Below are positions 19,421 to 27,827 of a stretch of 64,000 bases of DNA, piece by piece (within the stretch, counting starts at the first letter, position 1; each line of letters opens with the position of its first letter). This DNA is from Parahoeflea alexandrii (GTDB taxonomy: Bacteria; Pseudomonadota; Alphaproteobacteria; Rhizobiales; Rhizobiaceae). The notes beneath the pieces were generated by a model, which did not search any database, was not told the DNA's origin, and saw only the letters and a program-made list of their open reading frames with translations. Location: assembly GCF_027214025.1 (NCBI RefSeq), contig NZ_JAPWHB010000004.1, forward strand, positions 248,001-312,000, given 5' to 3'. Both the position numbers and the translations under genes were made by a program.

Positions 19421-20737
19421 TCAGCCCAGCAGCACCACCGCGACGCCAGCCAGTGTCGCGGCCCCTAGTACCATGAACAGGTTGACGTGAAACCGCAGCA
19501 GCCCCACGCCGGCGGCAAACGCGATGGCGAGCGCAGCGGCGTTGAGGCTCGCCAGATCGGGCACCGGCAGGATGAACGGGCCGAATGCCGCCTCGCCCAC
19601 ATCCGCAAACAGCACGTGCAATGCAAACCAGACCGCGAGATTGGCGATGACGCCCACCACCGCGGCAGTGATCGCCGATAATCCGGCTGACAGCCATCTG
19701 ACCGAGCGCAGCCGCTCGATATGCGGCGCTCCGGCGAAAATCCACAGAAAGCACGGCGCGAAGGTGAAGAACAGCGCCAGCGATCCGCCGAACAGGCCGC
19801 CCGCGAGCGGGTCCAGCCCTGCTTCCCTCGCCCCTCCGAGAAAGCCGACGAACACCAGCACCAGGATCAAGGGTCCCGGCGTCGTCTCGGCAAGCCCGAG
19901 GCCCGCCAGCATGTCGCCGGGTCTGAGCCAGCCGTGCACCTCGACCGCCTGCTGCCCGACATAGGCAAGCACCGCGTAGGCGCCGCCGAATGTGACGATC
20001 GCGGCCTTTGAGAAGAACACGGCCATCGCGCTGAAGGCATCAGGGATCCCCCGCAAGAACAACAGTGCGGCCAGCGGCCCGAGCCAGATCGCGCCCCAGA
20101 CCAGCACGGTCCGCAGCGTTGGCCCGGCCAGTCCCGGCAACTGCGCAGCCGCCGGCGCTGCGGCTGGGTCGGCCTCGCTGCGCTGACCGAACCGTCTGGC
20201 CAGTGACGTGAGAATGCCAATCAGGCCTGCCCCCAGGACGATCAACGGGAAAGGCAGCTTGAGGAAGGCGATGGCGACAAACGCCGCGAGAGCAAGCCCA
20301 TAGGCCAGTCGCGACTTCAACGCCCGTTTCGACACCTTGATCAGCGCCTCGACAACGATGGCCAGCACCGCCGCCTTAAGCCCGAACAGCACGCCCGCCA
20401 CCAGCGGCATCTCGCCATAGTGAAAATACACCGCCGACAGCGCCATGATCACCGCGAAACCCGGCAGAATGAACAACAGGCCGGCAAGCAGGCCGCCTCT
20501 CACCCCGCGCAGCAGCCAGCCGGAATAGGTGGCAAGTTGCATGGCTTCCGGACCCGGAAGCAGCATGCAGAAATTGAGCGCGTGCAGGAATCGCGGCTCG
20601 TCAAGCCAGCCGCGCTGTTCGACCAGTTCGCGGTGCATCAACGCGATCTGCCCGGCAGGCCCGCCGAAGGAGAGAAGCCCGATGCGGCCGAAAACGCGGA
20701 GCATTTCGCGAAAGGAAGGTGAAGAAAAGGAACTCAT
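19421..20737 (-). CDS. chrA: Chromate efflux transporter ChrA (two-domain)
   Basis: This 438-residue inner-membrane protein of the CHR family has two homologous halves. The N-terminal signature LSFGGPAGQIALMHRELVEQRGWLD and NFCMLLPGPEAMQLATYSGWL are typical, and the second half repeats the pattern (VTFGGAYAVLAYVGQQAVEVHGWL, ETTPGPLI). It exports chromate using the proton gradient. Its start overlaps the end of a degraded chrB reading frame as ATGA, the normal chrB-chrA coupling. Resistance regulation by ChrB is probably lost. Confidence 0.95.
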   Translation of the reverse strand: MSSFSSPSFREMLRVFGRIGLLSFGGPAGQIALMHRELVEQRGWLDEPRFLHALNFCMLLPGPEAMQLATYSGWLLRGVRGGLLAGLLFILPGFAVIMALSAVYFHYGEMPLVAGVLFGLKAAVLAIVVEALIKVSKRALKSRLAYGLALAAFVAIAFLKLPFPLIVLGAGLIGILTSLARRFGQRSEADPAAAPAAAQLPGLAGPTLRTVLVWGAIWLGPLAALLFLRGIPDAFSAMAVFFSKAAIVTFGGAYAVLAYVGQQAVEVHGWLRPGDMLAGLGLAETTPGPLILVLVFVGFLGGAREAGLDPLAGGLFGGSLALFFTFAPCFLWIFAGAPHIERLRSVRWLSAGLSAITAAVVGVIANLAVWFALHVLFADVGEAAFGPFILPVPDLASLNAAALAIAFAAGVGLLRFHVNLFMVLGAATLAGVAVVLLG

Positions 20738-21171
20738 GATGCAGCAGGCCTAGACGTCCAGGTATGTTTTTCGGCGGTGGCATGACGACACCATGCAAAC
20801 AGTGCATCATAAATCACCATGCCTTGTTCCAGCTGTGCCAGATCATTATCTTCCGAAGATGACAATCCCAGCGAAATCGCCAGCAGGCCGGCCGGCTGCG
20901 GCTCACGGTCGAGATCCCCGGGATCAGCGCCACGGACGATGCGGGCCAGATGCCGCAGGGCGGGATCTTCGATGCCGAACAGATCGAGCAATGTGTCGAG
21001 CCGGCAATGGCGCGCCCCTCTTCCTCGAATTTGAAACAGCGGGTCAAGGCAACGACAGGCGGCCAGGCGCTGGTGCCGGACAGATTGATCAGGCCATTGG
21101 TCGAGATGGATTTGGACGTGATGATCCCTTCGCATAATCACGAAGGGCGGAACTTGGGCTCTCGCCAGCAA
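20734..21171 (-). pseudogene. chrB: Remnant of chromate-resistance regulator ChrB
   Basis: The C-terminal part of this frame is clearly ChrB: DTLLDLFGIEDPALRHLARIV, then PAGLLAISLGLS and YDALFAWCRHATAEKHTW. The N-terminal DNA-binding domain is missing. The usual ACPWLIRRF-like region is reduced to ACRCLDPLFQI, with about 30 residues apparently lost before GARHCRLDTLL. The frame still ends on the chrA start (ATGA). The first residues have no sense in any frame. A C-terminal-only functional ChrB domain is possible but less likely. Confidence 0.7.
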
Positions 21172-21257
21172 CGCGGAGTCACCCGTAACCCCGTCTTCGA
21201 GAGCTAGCTGGTGCGGAATGACGCGTTAATTGCCTGACAGCCGATTGTCGCGTCAGA

Positions 21258-21863
21258 TCACGTCATCGCCCGGTCAAGGATCTCGACGAGAACGGCTTCG
21301 CGGTCTGCAACCGGCTTGCCGTCCGGGGGGCCAAGTCTTCCGGCGATATAGAGGTCTGCAAAGCCGTGCACCATGCTCCAGATCGCCATCACATCGGTCA
21401 TCGCTGCCGGAGCTTCAAAGGGCGAGACGCCGCGCAACCGGGCGACGCTGTCAGCCAGGTGCATGAACGCGGCCTTGGCGGCGCCGGCAAGTTCCGAAGT
21501 CTTGGGTTCGGGCTTGTCGGTCGAGAACATCAGCCGGAACAAGGCCGGTGAACTGATGGCGAAATCCAGATAGCCGAGGCCCGAGGCCAGCAGTTGCTGA
21601 CGCGGATCCTTGCTGGGTTCAGCCGCCTGCCGCGCCTCCATCGCGGCGAGAAACCGCCGGAAGCCTTCGGTGGCGAGCGCATCGAGCAGTCCCTTTGCAT
21701 CGCCGAAATGATGCGCTGGCGCCGAATGGCTGACGCCGACGCTCTTGGCCACTGCCCTGAGCGAAAAGCCGGTTACCCCGGTCTCCGCCAGCACGGCTTC
21801 GCCCGCCTTGATTAGCGCCGCGCGCAGGTCGCCATGATGGTAGCTGTCTTTCGATTTGAGCAT
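21258..21863 (-). CDS. TetR/AcrR-family transcriptional regulator
   Basis: This 201-residue repressor has an N-terminal helix-turn-helix (about residues 10-55: YHHGDLRAALIKAGEAV, GFSLRAVAKSVGVSHSAPAHHFGD) and a WHG-type C-terminal ligand domain (SMVHGFADLYIAGRLG). It is transcribed away from a two-gene membrane operon, with repeated ATCTTG half-sites in the 103-bp spacer that are likely its operators. The inducer is unknown. Confidence 0.93.
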   Translation of the reverse strand: MLKSKDSYHHGDLRAALIKAGEAVLAETGVTGFSLRAVAKSVGVSHSAPAHHFGDAKGLLDALATEGFRRFLAAMEARQAAEPSKDPRQQLLASGLGYLDFAISSPALFRLMFSTDKPEPKTSELAGAAKAAFMHLADSVARLRGVSPFEAPAAMTDVMAIWSMVHGFADLYIAGRLGPPDGKPVADREAVLVEILDRAMT

Positions 21864-21881
21864 GGGCTGACACTAGCGCGT

Positions 21882-21965
21882 CATCTGGACAGCGTCAAAT
21901 TCATCTTGACAACGACAAGATAACGCCCCACTCTTGATCTTGTCACTGTCCAGATGGAGATCTTG
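21882..21965. promoter_or_regulatory. Operator cluster between the TetR gene and the membrane pair
   Basis: CATCTGGACAG (21882-21892) and CTGTCCAGATG (21946-21956) are perfect 11-bp inverted arms. Between them ATCTTG (21903-21908) faces CAAGAT (21916-21921), and GACAAGAT (21914-21921) faces ATCTTGTC (21937-21944). Another ATCTTG lies at 21960-21965 just before the downstream ATG. This fits a TetR dimer repressing both directions. Confidence 0.55.
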
Positions 21966-21966
21966 C

Positions 21967-22410
21967 ATGCAACCCGACGCCCTCTTTCAACTCTCGGGCC
22001 CGCTTGCGATGACAGGTTGGCTGGCGCTGGCGGCAACGCCGCTGGCACCACGACTGACCCAGCTTGTTGCCGGTCTCGTCATTCCGCTCATCCTCTCGCT
22101 GGGCTACACCGCGCTCATCCTTGCCAACTGGTCAGGCGCCGAGGGCGGATTCGGTAGCCTCAGCGATGTGATGCTGCTCTTCACCAATCCGGCCGTCGCC
22201 CTTGCCGGCTGGCTGCACTACCTGGCCTTCGACCTGTTCGTCGGAGCCTGGGAAGTCCGCACTGCGCGGCACGAGCGCATCCCGCATCTTCTGGTGCTGC
22301 CCTGCCTTGTCCTCACCTTCCTCTTCGGCCCGATCGGTCTCTTGGCATTTCTCGGCCTGCGGCTTGTTCATGGCCGGTTCGCAAGCTTCCCCGCCGGAGG
22401 TGCATCATGA
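21967..22410 (+). CDS. ABA4-like (DUF4281) membrane protein
   Basis: This 147-residue integral membrane protein with four hydrophobic segments matches the ABA4-like family, named for a plant neoxanthin-synthesis factor; bacterial members are uncharacterised. The motif LHYLAFDLFVGAWEVRTARHERIPH is typical. The ATG at 21967 was chosen because it follows the operator region and starts the conserved part. It overlaps the next gene as ATGA. Control by the adjacent TetR protein is inferred. Confidence 0.83.
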   Translation: MQPDALFQLSGPLAMTGWLALAATPLAPRLTQLVAGLVIPLILSLGYTALILANWSGAEGGFGSLSDVMLLFTNPAVALAGWLHYLAFDLFVGAWEVRTARHERIPHLLVLPCLVLTFLFGPIGLLAFLGLRLVHGRFASFPAGGAS

Positions 22411-23240
22411 CTGATATCGCTTTCAACCACCGTCTCCAGTCGGCCCGGCGTCCCGGCCTGTTCGACGCCGAGCCCCTGTTCGCCGCGTCCGGGCTGCTGA
22501 TCGGCCTGTCGCTTGCGCCAACGCTGGCGGCCATGGCGCTCGACCACCGGCAGTTCCTCGGCGAGAACGTCTGGCTCAAGCCGATCAAGTTCCAGATCGC
22601 GCTCACGCTCCACCTGCTGACGCTGGCCTTTTTCGCCCGCTGGCTGCCGGACGGCATGACCGCAAGGCGCAGCTACCGCGTCTATTCCGGTCTTGTCATC
22701 TTCGCCATCGTGGCCGAACTGATCTGGGTCAGCGGCGCCGCCATGTATGGCACGGCTTCCCATTTCAACGTCACCAACCCGGTGATGCAGGGCATCTACG
22801 GGCTAATGGGGCTTCTTGCCGTGCTGCTCACCTCCGCGACGCTGGTGCACGGCATCGCCATCTGGCGCAATCCGCGGACCGGATTGCCGCCGGCACTGCA
22901 CCTGTCCATCGCGCTTGGGCTGGTTCTGACCTTCATACTCACGCTGGTCGTGGCGGGAACGCTGGCATCTTTTCCCGGTCACCTGGTCGGCACGCCAGTG
23001 ACCGGGGCGACGGTACCGATCATAGGCTGGTCGCGTGAAGTGGGCGACCTGCGGGCGCCGCATTTCCTGGCCACCCATGCCATGCATGCAGTGCCGGTCG
23101 CGGGATTGCTTGCAGCCGCATTGCTGCCGCCAAGAGCGGCTTTGGCAGCGGTCTGGGGCTGTGCCGTCCTTTTCGCCGCTATTGTCGTCGCATGCTTTGC
23201 CGGCGCCCTGGCCGGACTGCCGTTGGTCCCGGATTTCTAA
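22407..23240 (+). CDS. Integral membrane protein of unknown function
   Basis: This 277-residue protein has about seven hydrophobic segments, with a polar NVWLKPIKFQIALTLH loop near residue 55 and a conserved-looking HFLATHAMHAVPVAG segment near 225. The histidine-rich membrane face could hold a metal or heme, but I do not recognise a characterised family. It is coupled to the ABA4-like gene by a 4-bp overlap and is likely under the same TetR repressor. Confidence 0.8.
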   Translation: MTDIAFNHRLQSARRPGLFDAEPLFAASGLLIGLSLAPTLAAMALDHRQFLGENVWLKPIKFQIALTLHLLTLAFFARWLPDGMTARRSYRVYSGLVIFAIVAELIWVSGAAMYGTASHFNVTNPVMQGIYGLMGLLAVLLTSATLVHGIAIWRNPRTGLPPALHLSIALGLVLTFILTLVVAGTLASFPGHLVGTPVTGATVPIIGWSREVGDLRAPHFLATHAMHAVPVAGLLAAALLPPRAALAAVWGCAVLFAAIVVACFAGALAGLPLVPDF

Positions 23241-23278
23241 AGTCCGGGATCAGCCAGGCCGGCAACCGCCCGCAAAGC

Positions 23279-23307
23279 TTGCATTTGCGCACTTGCTCGG
23301 CTATAGC
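23279..23307 (+). promoter_or_regulatory. Likely housekeeping promoter of rplY
   Basis: CTTGCAT and CTATAGC give a -35 TTGCAT (23279-23284) and -10 TATAGC (23302-23307) at a 17-bp spacing, close to the rhizobial sigma-70 pattern. Transcription from here would give a leader of about 125 nt before rplY. Confidence 0.45.
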
Positions 23308-23344
23308 GGCCCCGTCCGTGCAGACACCCTTGGAGGCAACGCGG

Positions 23345-23419
23345 ATGAAGCGCCGGAAACGGCGCTTGATGTTTTTTGGGACCGGCTTATGCCGCGAACC
23401 GGAAGACAGCCTTTTTTAG
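23345..23419 (+). CDS. Short Arg/Lys-rich upstream reading frame in the rplY leader
   Basis: A 24-codon frame beginning [14 protein letters not shown] starts 8 bp after a clear GGAGG and ends 19 bp before the rplY ATG. The codons for its basic start coincide with a stable hairpin. It looks like a translated leader, not a functional protein. Expression is unproven and the run of basic codons could be chance. Confidence 0.4.
   Translation: MKRRKRRLMFFGTGLCREPEDSLF
23348..23377 (+). promoter_or_regulatory. Terminator-like hairpin in the rplY leader (possible attenuator)
   Basis: AAGCGCCG (23348-23355) pairs with CGGCGCTT (23360-23367) around a GAAA tetraloop, followed 4 bp later by six Ts (23372-23377). 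A second T-run lies at 23412-23417. The hairpin is inside the short leader frame, so ribosome movement would melt it. It may instead mark the end of a small RNA or read-through from upstream. Confidence 0.5.
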
Positions 23420-23438
23420 AACCTCGAAAGGATTTGCC

Positions 23439-24065
23439 ATGAGCAACGCAGCATATGAGCTCAAGGCCGAGGCGCGCGCACAGGTCGGTAAGGGGTCCGC
23501 CCGTGAACTTCGCCGCAACGGTTTGATTCCCGCTGTCATCTACGGTGACAAGCAAGACCCTGTGTCCATCGCGCTTTCGCGCAAGGACGTAACCAAGAAG
23601 ATCCACGACGGCGGTTTTCTGACCACCCTCGTTACCATCGAAGTCGACGGCAAGAAGTACAACGTCCTGCCGAAGGATTACCAGCTTGATCCGGTCCGCG
23701 ACTTCCTGATGCACGTCGATTTCCTGCGCGTGTCGAAGAACACCCTGGTGACTGTGGAAGTTCCGGTTCACTTCGAAAACGAAGAGAAGTCCCCCGGCCT
23801 CAAGCGCGGCGGCGTTCTCAACGTCGTGCGTCACGCGGTCGAGTGCCACTGCCCGGCCAACGCCATTCCGGAAGCGCTCGTCGTTGACCTCACCGGTCTC
23901 GAAATCGGCGACGGCATTCACATCTCGCATGTGACGCTGCCTGAAGGTGTGCATCCGACGATCACCGATCGCGACTTCACCATCGCAACGATCGCTGCAC
24001 CTGCCGGCCTCAAGAGCGATGACAACGCTGCCGGCGGCGCTGAGGCAGAAGAAGACGAAGAATAA
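23439..24065 (+). CDS. rplY: 50S ribosomal protein L25 (general stress protein Ctc type)
   Basis: This 208-residue protein has the N-terminal L25 5S-rRNA-binding domain (about 1-95, start [31 protein letters not shown]) and the C-terminal TL5/Ctc beta domain (about 100-190), with an acidic tail. It binds 5S rRNA in the large subunit. The ATG has AAAGGA upstream. It is followed 32 bp later by pth, a conserved pairing in alphaproteobacteria. Confidence 0.97.
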   Translation: MSNAAYELKAEARAQVGKGSARELRRNGLIPAVIYGDKQDPVSIALSRKDVTKKIHDGGFLTTLVTIEVDGKKYNVLPKDYQLDPVRDFLMHVDFLRVSKNTLVTVEVPVHFENEEKSPGLKRGGVLNVVRHAVECHCPANAIPEALVVDLTGLEIGDGIHISHVTLPEGVHPTITDRDFTIATIAAPAGLKSDDNAAGGAEAEEDEE

Positions 24066-24097
24066 GCCGCTTGGCGTGTTTTTGAGGGTCAGGCTCC

Positions 24098-24838
24098 ATG
24101 TTGCTCATCGCAGGACTTGGAAATCCCGGCCCTCAATACGCCAGGAACCGGCACAATGTCGGCTTCATGGCGGTGGACGAGATTGCCCGCCGCCATTCGT
24201 TTTCCGGATTTTCGAAAAAGTTCCGGGCTGAGATTGCCGAAGGTACGCTCGCCGGCGACAAGGTGCTCCTTCTCAAACCCATGACCTTCATGAACCTGTC
24301 GGGCGACAGCGTCGGCGAAGCCATGCGGTTCTTCAAGCTCTCCCCCGCCGACATCATCGTCATCCATGACGAACTCGATCTCGCCCCCGGCAAGCTCAGG
24401 CTCAAGGTCGGCGGCGGCAATGGCGGCCACAACGGCCTCAAATCAATCGACGCGCATTGCGGCAAGGATTACAAGCGTTTGCGGATCGGCATCGGCCATC
24501 CCGGTCACAAGGACCGGGTCAATCCGCATGTTCTCGGCGACTTCGCCAAGGCCGACCAGCAATGGCTGGAGCCGCTGCTCGATGCCATCGCCGACAATGC
24601 CGAGCTGATGGCGCGAGGTGACGACGCCGGGTTCCTCAACAAGATTGCGCTGGCGACCGGTACGGCTACGCCAAAATCCGACAAGCCGGGAAAACCTGTC
24701 TCGGCGACCGCCGGCAAGCCCGCACCGGCGGGCAAATCCCACATCCGCCAGGCCCGCAATTCCGCGCAGCCGAAAACGCTGCCGACATCCGGGCCAATGG
24801 CTGACATGCTGAAGAAGCTGTTCGGCAACAAGGACTGA
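24098..24838 (+). CDS. pth: Peptidyl-tRNA hydrolase
   Basis: This 246-residue enzyme releases peptides from prematurely dropped peptidyl-tRNA. The catalytic His is in RNRHNVGF, with Asn and Asp in MTFMNLSG and [14 protein letters not shown]. The core (about 1-185) is normal; a Lys/Pro/Ala-rich C-terminal extension of about 60 residues is longer than in E. coli but common in rhizobia. It is probably cotranscribed with rplY. Confidence 0.97.
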   Translation: MLLIAGLGNPGPQYARNRHNVGFMAVDEIARRHSFSGFSKKFRAEIAEGTLAGDKVLLLKPMTFMNLSGDSVGEAMRFFKLSPADIIVIHDELDLAPGKLRLKVGGGNGGHNGLKSIDAHCGKDYKRLRIGIGHPGHKDRVNPHVLGDFAKADQQWLEPLLDAIADNAELMARGDDAGFLNKIALATGTATPKSDKPGKPVSATAGKPAPAGKSHIRQARNSAQPKTLPTSGPMADMLKKLFGNKD

Positions 24839-24924
24839 GCCGCCGCTCACAGGATCGTCATTCCGGGTTGAACAACACTTCCGCTATCCTGACCGGGTTA
24901 CGAGACCGGTGAGGGAGGCAATTC

Positions 24925-25374
24925 ATGTTCGTATCCAGGATCATCCGCACGCACTTTGCGCTGCCGTTTTTCGTTCTGGCGTTCCTTTCCGGTGCAGCCA
25001 TCGCCGGCGAGACCAACCTGAACTTCCACGGGGTGGCGATCCAGGGCTATGACCCTGTCGCCTATTTCACCGAGGCAAAGCCGGTTCCGGGCGACCCGGA
25101 AATCACCGCCACTCATGATGGCGCCATCTACCGCTTTGCATCCGCAGAACACAGGGCCCTGTTCGAGGCCGACCCCGGCAAGTATGTGCCGCAATATGGC
25201 GGCTATTGCGCCTATGGCGCCGCCCAGGGCTACAACGCTCCGGTCGAGCCGGAACAATTCACGGTGGCCGATGGAAAGCTCTACCTCAACTACAATGCCG
25301 ATGTGCGCAAGCGGTGGGACGCCGACCGCGGAAGCTACATCGGCAAGGCCGATGCCTACTGGGCGTCGAAATAG
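24925..25374 (+). CDS. Exported YHS-domain protein
   Basis: This 149-residue protein has an N-terminal signal peptide (hydrophobic LPFFVLAFLSGAAIAGE, cleavage about residue 30) followed by a YHS domain with VAIQGYDPVAYF, then YGGYCAYGAAQGY. YHS domains are metal-associated, and this secreted type is widespread in proteobacteria with no fixed role. It is a single gene followed by a convergent membrane-protein gene. Confidence 0.88.
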   Translation: MFVSRIIRTHFALPFFVLAFLSGAAIAGETNLNFHGVAIQGYDPVAYFTEAKPVPGDPEITATHDGAIYRFASAEHRALFEADPGKYVPQYGGYCAYGAAQGYNAPVEPEQFTVADGKLYLNYNADVRKRWDADRGSYIGKADAYWASK

Positions 25375-25386
25375 GCCTGTTGCCCG

Positions 25387-25800
25387 TCACAGTTCCGCGA
25401 TGCGCTGCCAGAAAAGATCGACTAACGCGCCAAGTCCCGCCTCGATGAGCGCTGCGATGCCAACCCCGGCACCGTCGACCAGCAACATGGCGGCAAGCCC
25501 GCCGAAGACTGTGAACACCACCGAAAGCCTGAGATTCTTCAGGCTGTCGAGCCGGTAGTAGCCGGCATCGTCGAACTCGGTGCCCCACAGATGGTCGGCC
25601 CAACCATAGTCGTTCGACACCATGATGTTGACCGCCGGCCTGTCCGAGATCTTGTCGGGAAAGACGTTGAAGACGGCCCTTGCAACATGCGCCAGGACCC
25701 CGATGGCTGCAAAGACAATGCCCGCGGCGAGAAAATGCCAGGTGGCAAGCTCGGTTTCCATCTCGACCTCTTCCACGTTCAGGAACGGTGAGGATCGCAT
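25387..25800 (-). CDS. Membrane protein of unknown function
   Basis: This 137-residue protein has a hydrophobic helix at about residues 20-45, a polar middle rich in Asp/Tyr/Trp (NDYGWADHLWGTEFDDAGYY) and two further hydrophobic stretches at about 93-125. A start at the internal ATG (25761) with a nearby AGAGG is equally plausible. I do not recognise the family. It is convergent with the YHS gene. Confidence 0.72.
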   Translation of the reverse strand: MRSSPFLNVEEVEMETELATWHFLAAGIVFAAIGVLAHVARAVFNVFPDKISDRPAVNIMVSNDYGWADHLWGTEFDDAGYYRLDSLKNLRLSVVFTVFGGLAAMLLVDGAGVGIAALIEAGLGALVDLFWQRIAEL

Positions 25801-25891
25801 GAAAACCTTTCAGTCAGATTGACCGGTCATGCCGGAACTGGGGCGGACGTTGCCGCCCGCCCCCGCTTGCGACGCCGAAGCCGCCTCCGGC

Positions 25892-26650
25892 CTAGAGATA
25901 CATTCCGCCGGAAACCTCGATCCGCTGTGCGGTCATCCAACGGTTGTCGCCGAGCAGGATACTGGCGATGGCGCCGCCGATGTCGTCGGGCAGTCCCGCC
26001 CGTCCCATCGCAGTGACACTCGCCACGAAGGCATTCGCATCAGGGTTGTCACGCACCGCACCGCCGCCGAAATCGGTCTCGATGGCTCCCGGAGCGATGA
26101 CGTTGACGGAAATGCCGCGCGGACCGAGTTCCTTGGCCAGATAGCGGGTCAGCACCTCGATGGCACCCTTCATCGTGCCGTAGGCCGCGTATCCTGGCAG
26201 GCTGAAACGGGCCAGGCCCGACGACACGTTGAGGATACGCCCGCCGTCGGCGATCAGCGGCAGGAGGTTCTGGGTCAGGAAGAACACGCCCTTGAGATGG
26301 ACGTTCATCAGCCTGTCGAACTGCTCCTCGGTGGTGTCAGTGAACCCCGCATGGATGCCCATGCCGGCATTGTTGACCAGGAAATCGAAACTGCTGCGAC
26401 CCCAGGTCTTCTCCAGCACATCCTTGAGCCGGTCGGCGAAAGAGGCGAACTGCGTCGTGTCTCCGGTATCGAGTTGCAGCGCGACGGCCCTGCCGCCCGC
26501 CTTCTCGATCTCCGCGACGGCGGCGGCGGCTTCGTCCGAGCGCGACAGGTAGGTGATGACGATGCCCGTCCCCTGACGGGCGAGGTGCAGGGCTGCGTTG
26601 CGGCCGAGGCCGCGGCTGCCGCCGGTGATAAGCGCGATCGATTGTGTCAT
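25892..26650 (-). CDS. SDR-family NAD(P)-dependent oxidoreductase
   Basis: This 252-residue classical short-chain dehydrogenase has the cofactor motif TGGSRGLGR, the NNAG motif and the catalytic Ser-Tyr-Lys set (NVSSGLARFSLPGYAAYGTMKGA). The ending SGGMYL is typical of the fold. The ATG is followed by MTQSIALITGG. It is divergent from an AraC-family gene, with a phased direct repeat in the spacer, so the AraC protein probably controls it. The substrate is unknown. Confidence 0.92.
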   Translation of the reverse strand: MTQSIALITGGSRGLGRNAALHLARQGTGIVITYLSRSDEAAAAVAEIEKAGGRAVALQLDTGDTTQFASFADRLKDVLEKTWGRSSFDFLVNNAGMGIHAGFTDTTEEQFDRLMNVHLKGVFFLTQNLLPLIADGGRILNVSSGLARFSLPGYAAYGTMKGAIEVLTRYLAKELGPRGISVNVIAPGAIETDFGGGAVRDNPDANAFVASVTAMGRAGLPDDIGGAIASILLGDNRWMTAQRIEVSGGMYL

Positions 26651-26706
26651 GTCTTGCTCCATCTGTTTGGGATGGCCGCAAACTATCGACCGCATCGCCG
26701 CCTCGC

Positions 26707-26742
26707 CTGCCGGATCCTCCGTGACTTCTGCCCGATCCTCCG
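26707..26742. promoter_or_regulatory. 21-bp-phased direct repeat, probable AraC-family operator
   Basis: CTGCCGGATCCTCCG (26707-26721) and CTGCCCGATCCTCCG (26728-26742) match at 14 of 15 positions and start exactly 21 bp apart, two helical turns. AraC-family activators bind such direct repeats. The site lies 57-102 bp from the two divergent starts. Confidence 0.65.
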
Positions 26743-26809
26743 GAAGTACGATTAAGCCCGTGACGCGGCCCGCGCGAAGGCGTATCCCTGTCTGCCGAAA
26801 GGAACCCCC

Positions 26810-27715
26810 ATGACACTTCAGGATCTGGCCCGGAACGTCGCAGAATTCATTGGCGAACATGCTGAAACCGTTAAGGGGCGGGAAACCGGGATCTCCGGTC
26901 TTTACATCCATAGCGAGACCAGGCCGAGCCCGTTCGAGGCTACTGTCTACCATCCGGTAATCTGCCTGAACCTGCAGGGCCGCAAGGAAGTGAGCATCGG
27001 CGACCGATCAGTCGCCTTCGATGCAGGCCAGTCGCTGATCGTCAGCCACGACGTTCCCGTGATGGCCCGCGTCACCGAAGCCAGCCCGCAAAAGCCCTAC
27101 CTCGCGATCATCGTCGCACTGGACATCGCCATCCTGCACAGCCTTCGCGATGAAGTCGGCGAACCGGAACTTGAGAGGCGGCAGGCGGACACGCTGAGCG
27201 CCGACGTGACCGATGAGAAGATCGTAGAGGCGATCGCGCGCTATTTCGCCCTCACCGGCGATCCTCTGGAAGCAAAGGTGATGCAGCCGCTCATCCTCAG
27301 GGAAATCCACTTCCGGCTCTTGACCGCCAGCCACGGCGGCATGCTCCGCCAATTGATGCAGCGCGACAGCCACGCAAGCCGGATCTCGCGCGCCATCGAC
27401 CGCATCCGGAGCGACTATCGCATGCCTTTGGCGGTCACCACCCTCGCCGAGGAGGCGAGCATGAGTCCGTCATCCTTTCACCAGTATTTCAAACAGGTCA
27501 CCGGAACCACGCCGCTGCAGTACCAGAAGGAGCTCAGGCTGATGGAGGCCCGCCGGCTGATGTCGGCGGACGGGCTGTCCGTCTCCTCGGCCGCCTTCGA
27601 GGTCGGCTACGAAAGCACCACGCAGTTCAGCCGGGAGTATTCACGGAAATTCGGCGCGCCGCCGCGCAACGATGTCTACCGCGCGGCGGCAGCGTCTGAA
27701 AGTCGCTCATTCTAG
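26810..27715 (+). CDS. AraC-family transcriptional regulator
   Basis: This 301-residue protein has an N-terminal AraC-type effector domain (about 20-180, with HPVICLNLQGRKEVSIGD) and a C-terminal double helix-turn-helix (about 190-290, MPLAVTTLAEEASMSPSSFHQYFKQVTGTTPLQYQKELRL and VGYESTTQFSREYSRKFGAPP). It belongs to the subgroup often found divergent from an oxidoreductase gene. The inducer is probably an aldehyde or related compound handled by the SDR; this is inference. Confidence 0.92.
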   Translation: MTLQDLARNVAEFIGEHAETVKGRETGISGLYIHSETRPSPFEATVYHPVICLNLQGRKEVSIGDRSVAFDAGQSLIVSHDVPVMARVTEASPQKPYLAIIVALDIAILHSLRDEVGEPELERRQADTLSADVTDEKIVEAIARYFALTGDPLEAKVMQPLILREIHFRLLTASHGGMLRQLMQRDSHASRISRAIDRIRSDYRMPLAVTTLAEEASMSPSSFHQYFKQVTGTTPLQYQKELRLMEARRLMSADGLSVSSAAFEVGYESTTQFSREYSRKFGAPPRNDVYRAAAASESRSF

Positions 27716-27827
27716 CGCTACGCCAGACAATCCGCGGCCCGCGGGCCGCGCCCGGCCGATCACCCCTTGACGCGGAACGTCACATCCATACAAAGCCGCA
27801 AGTATCTACTTGAAGGACACCAATCCC

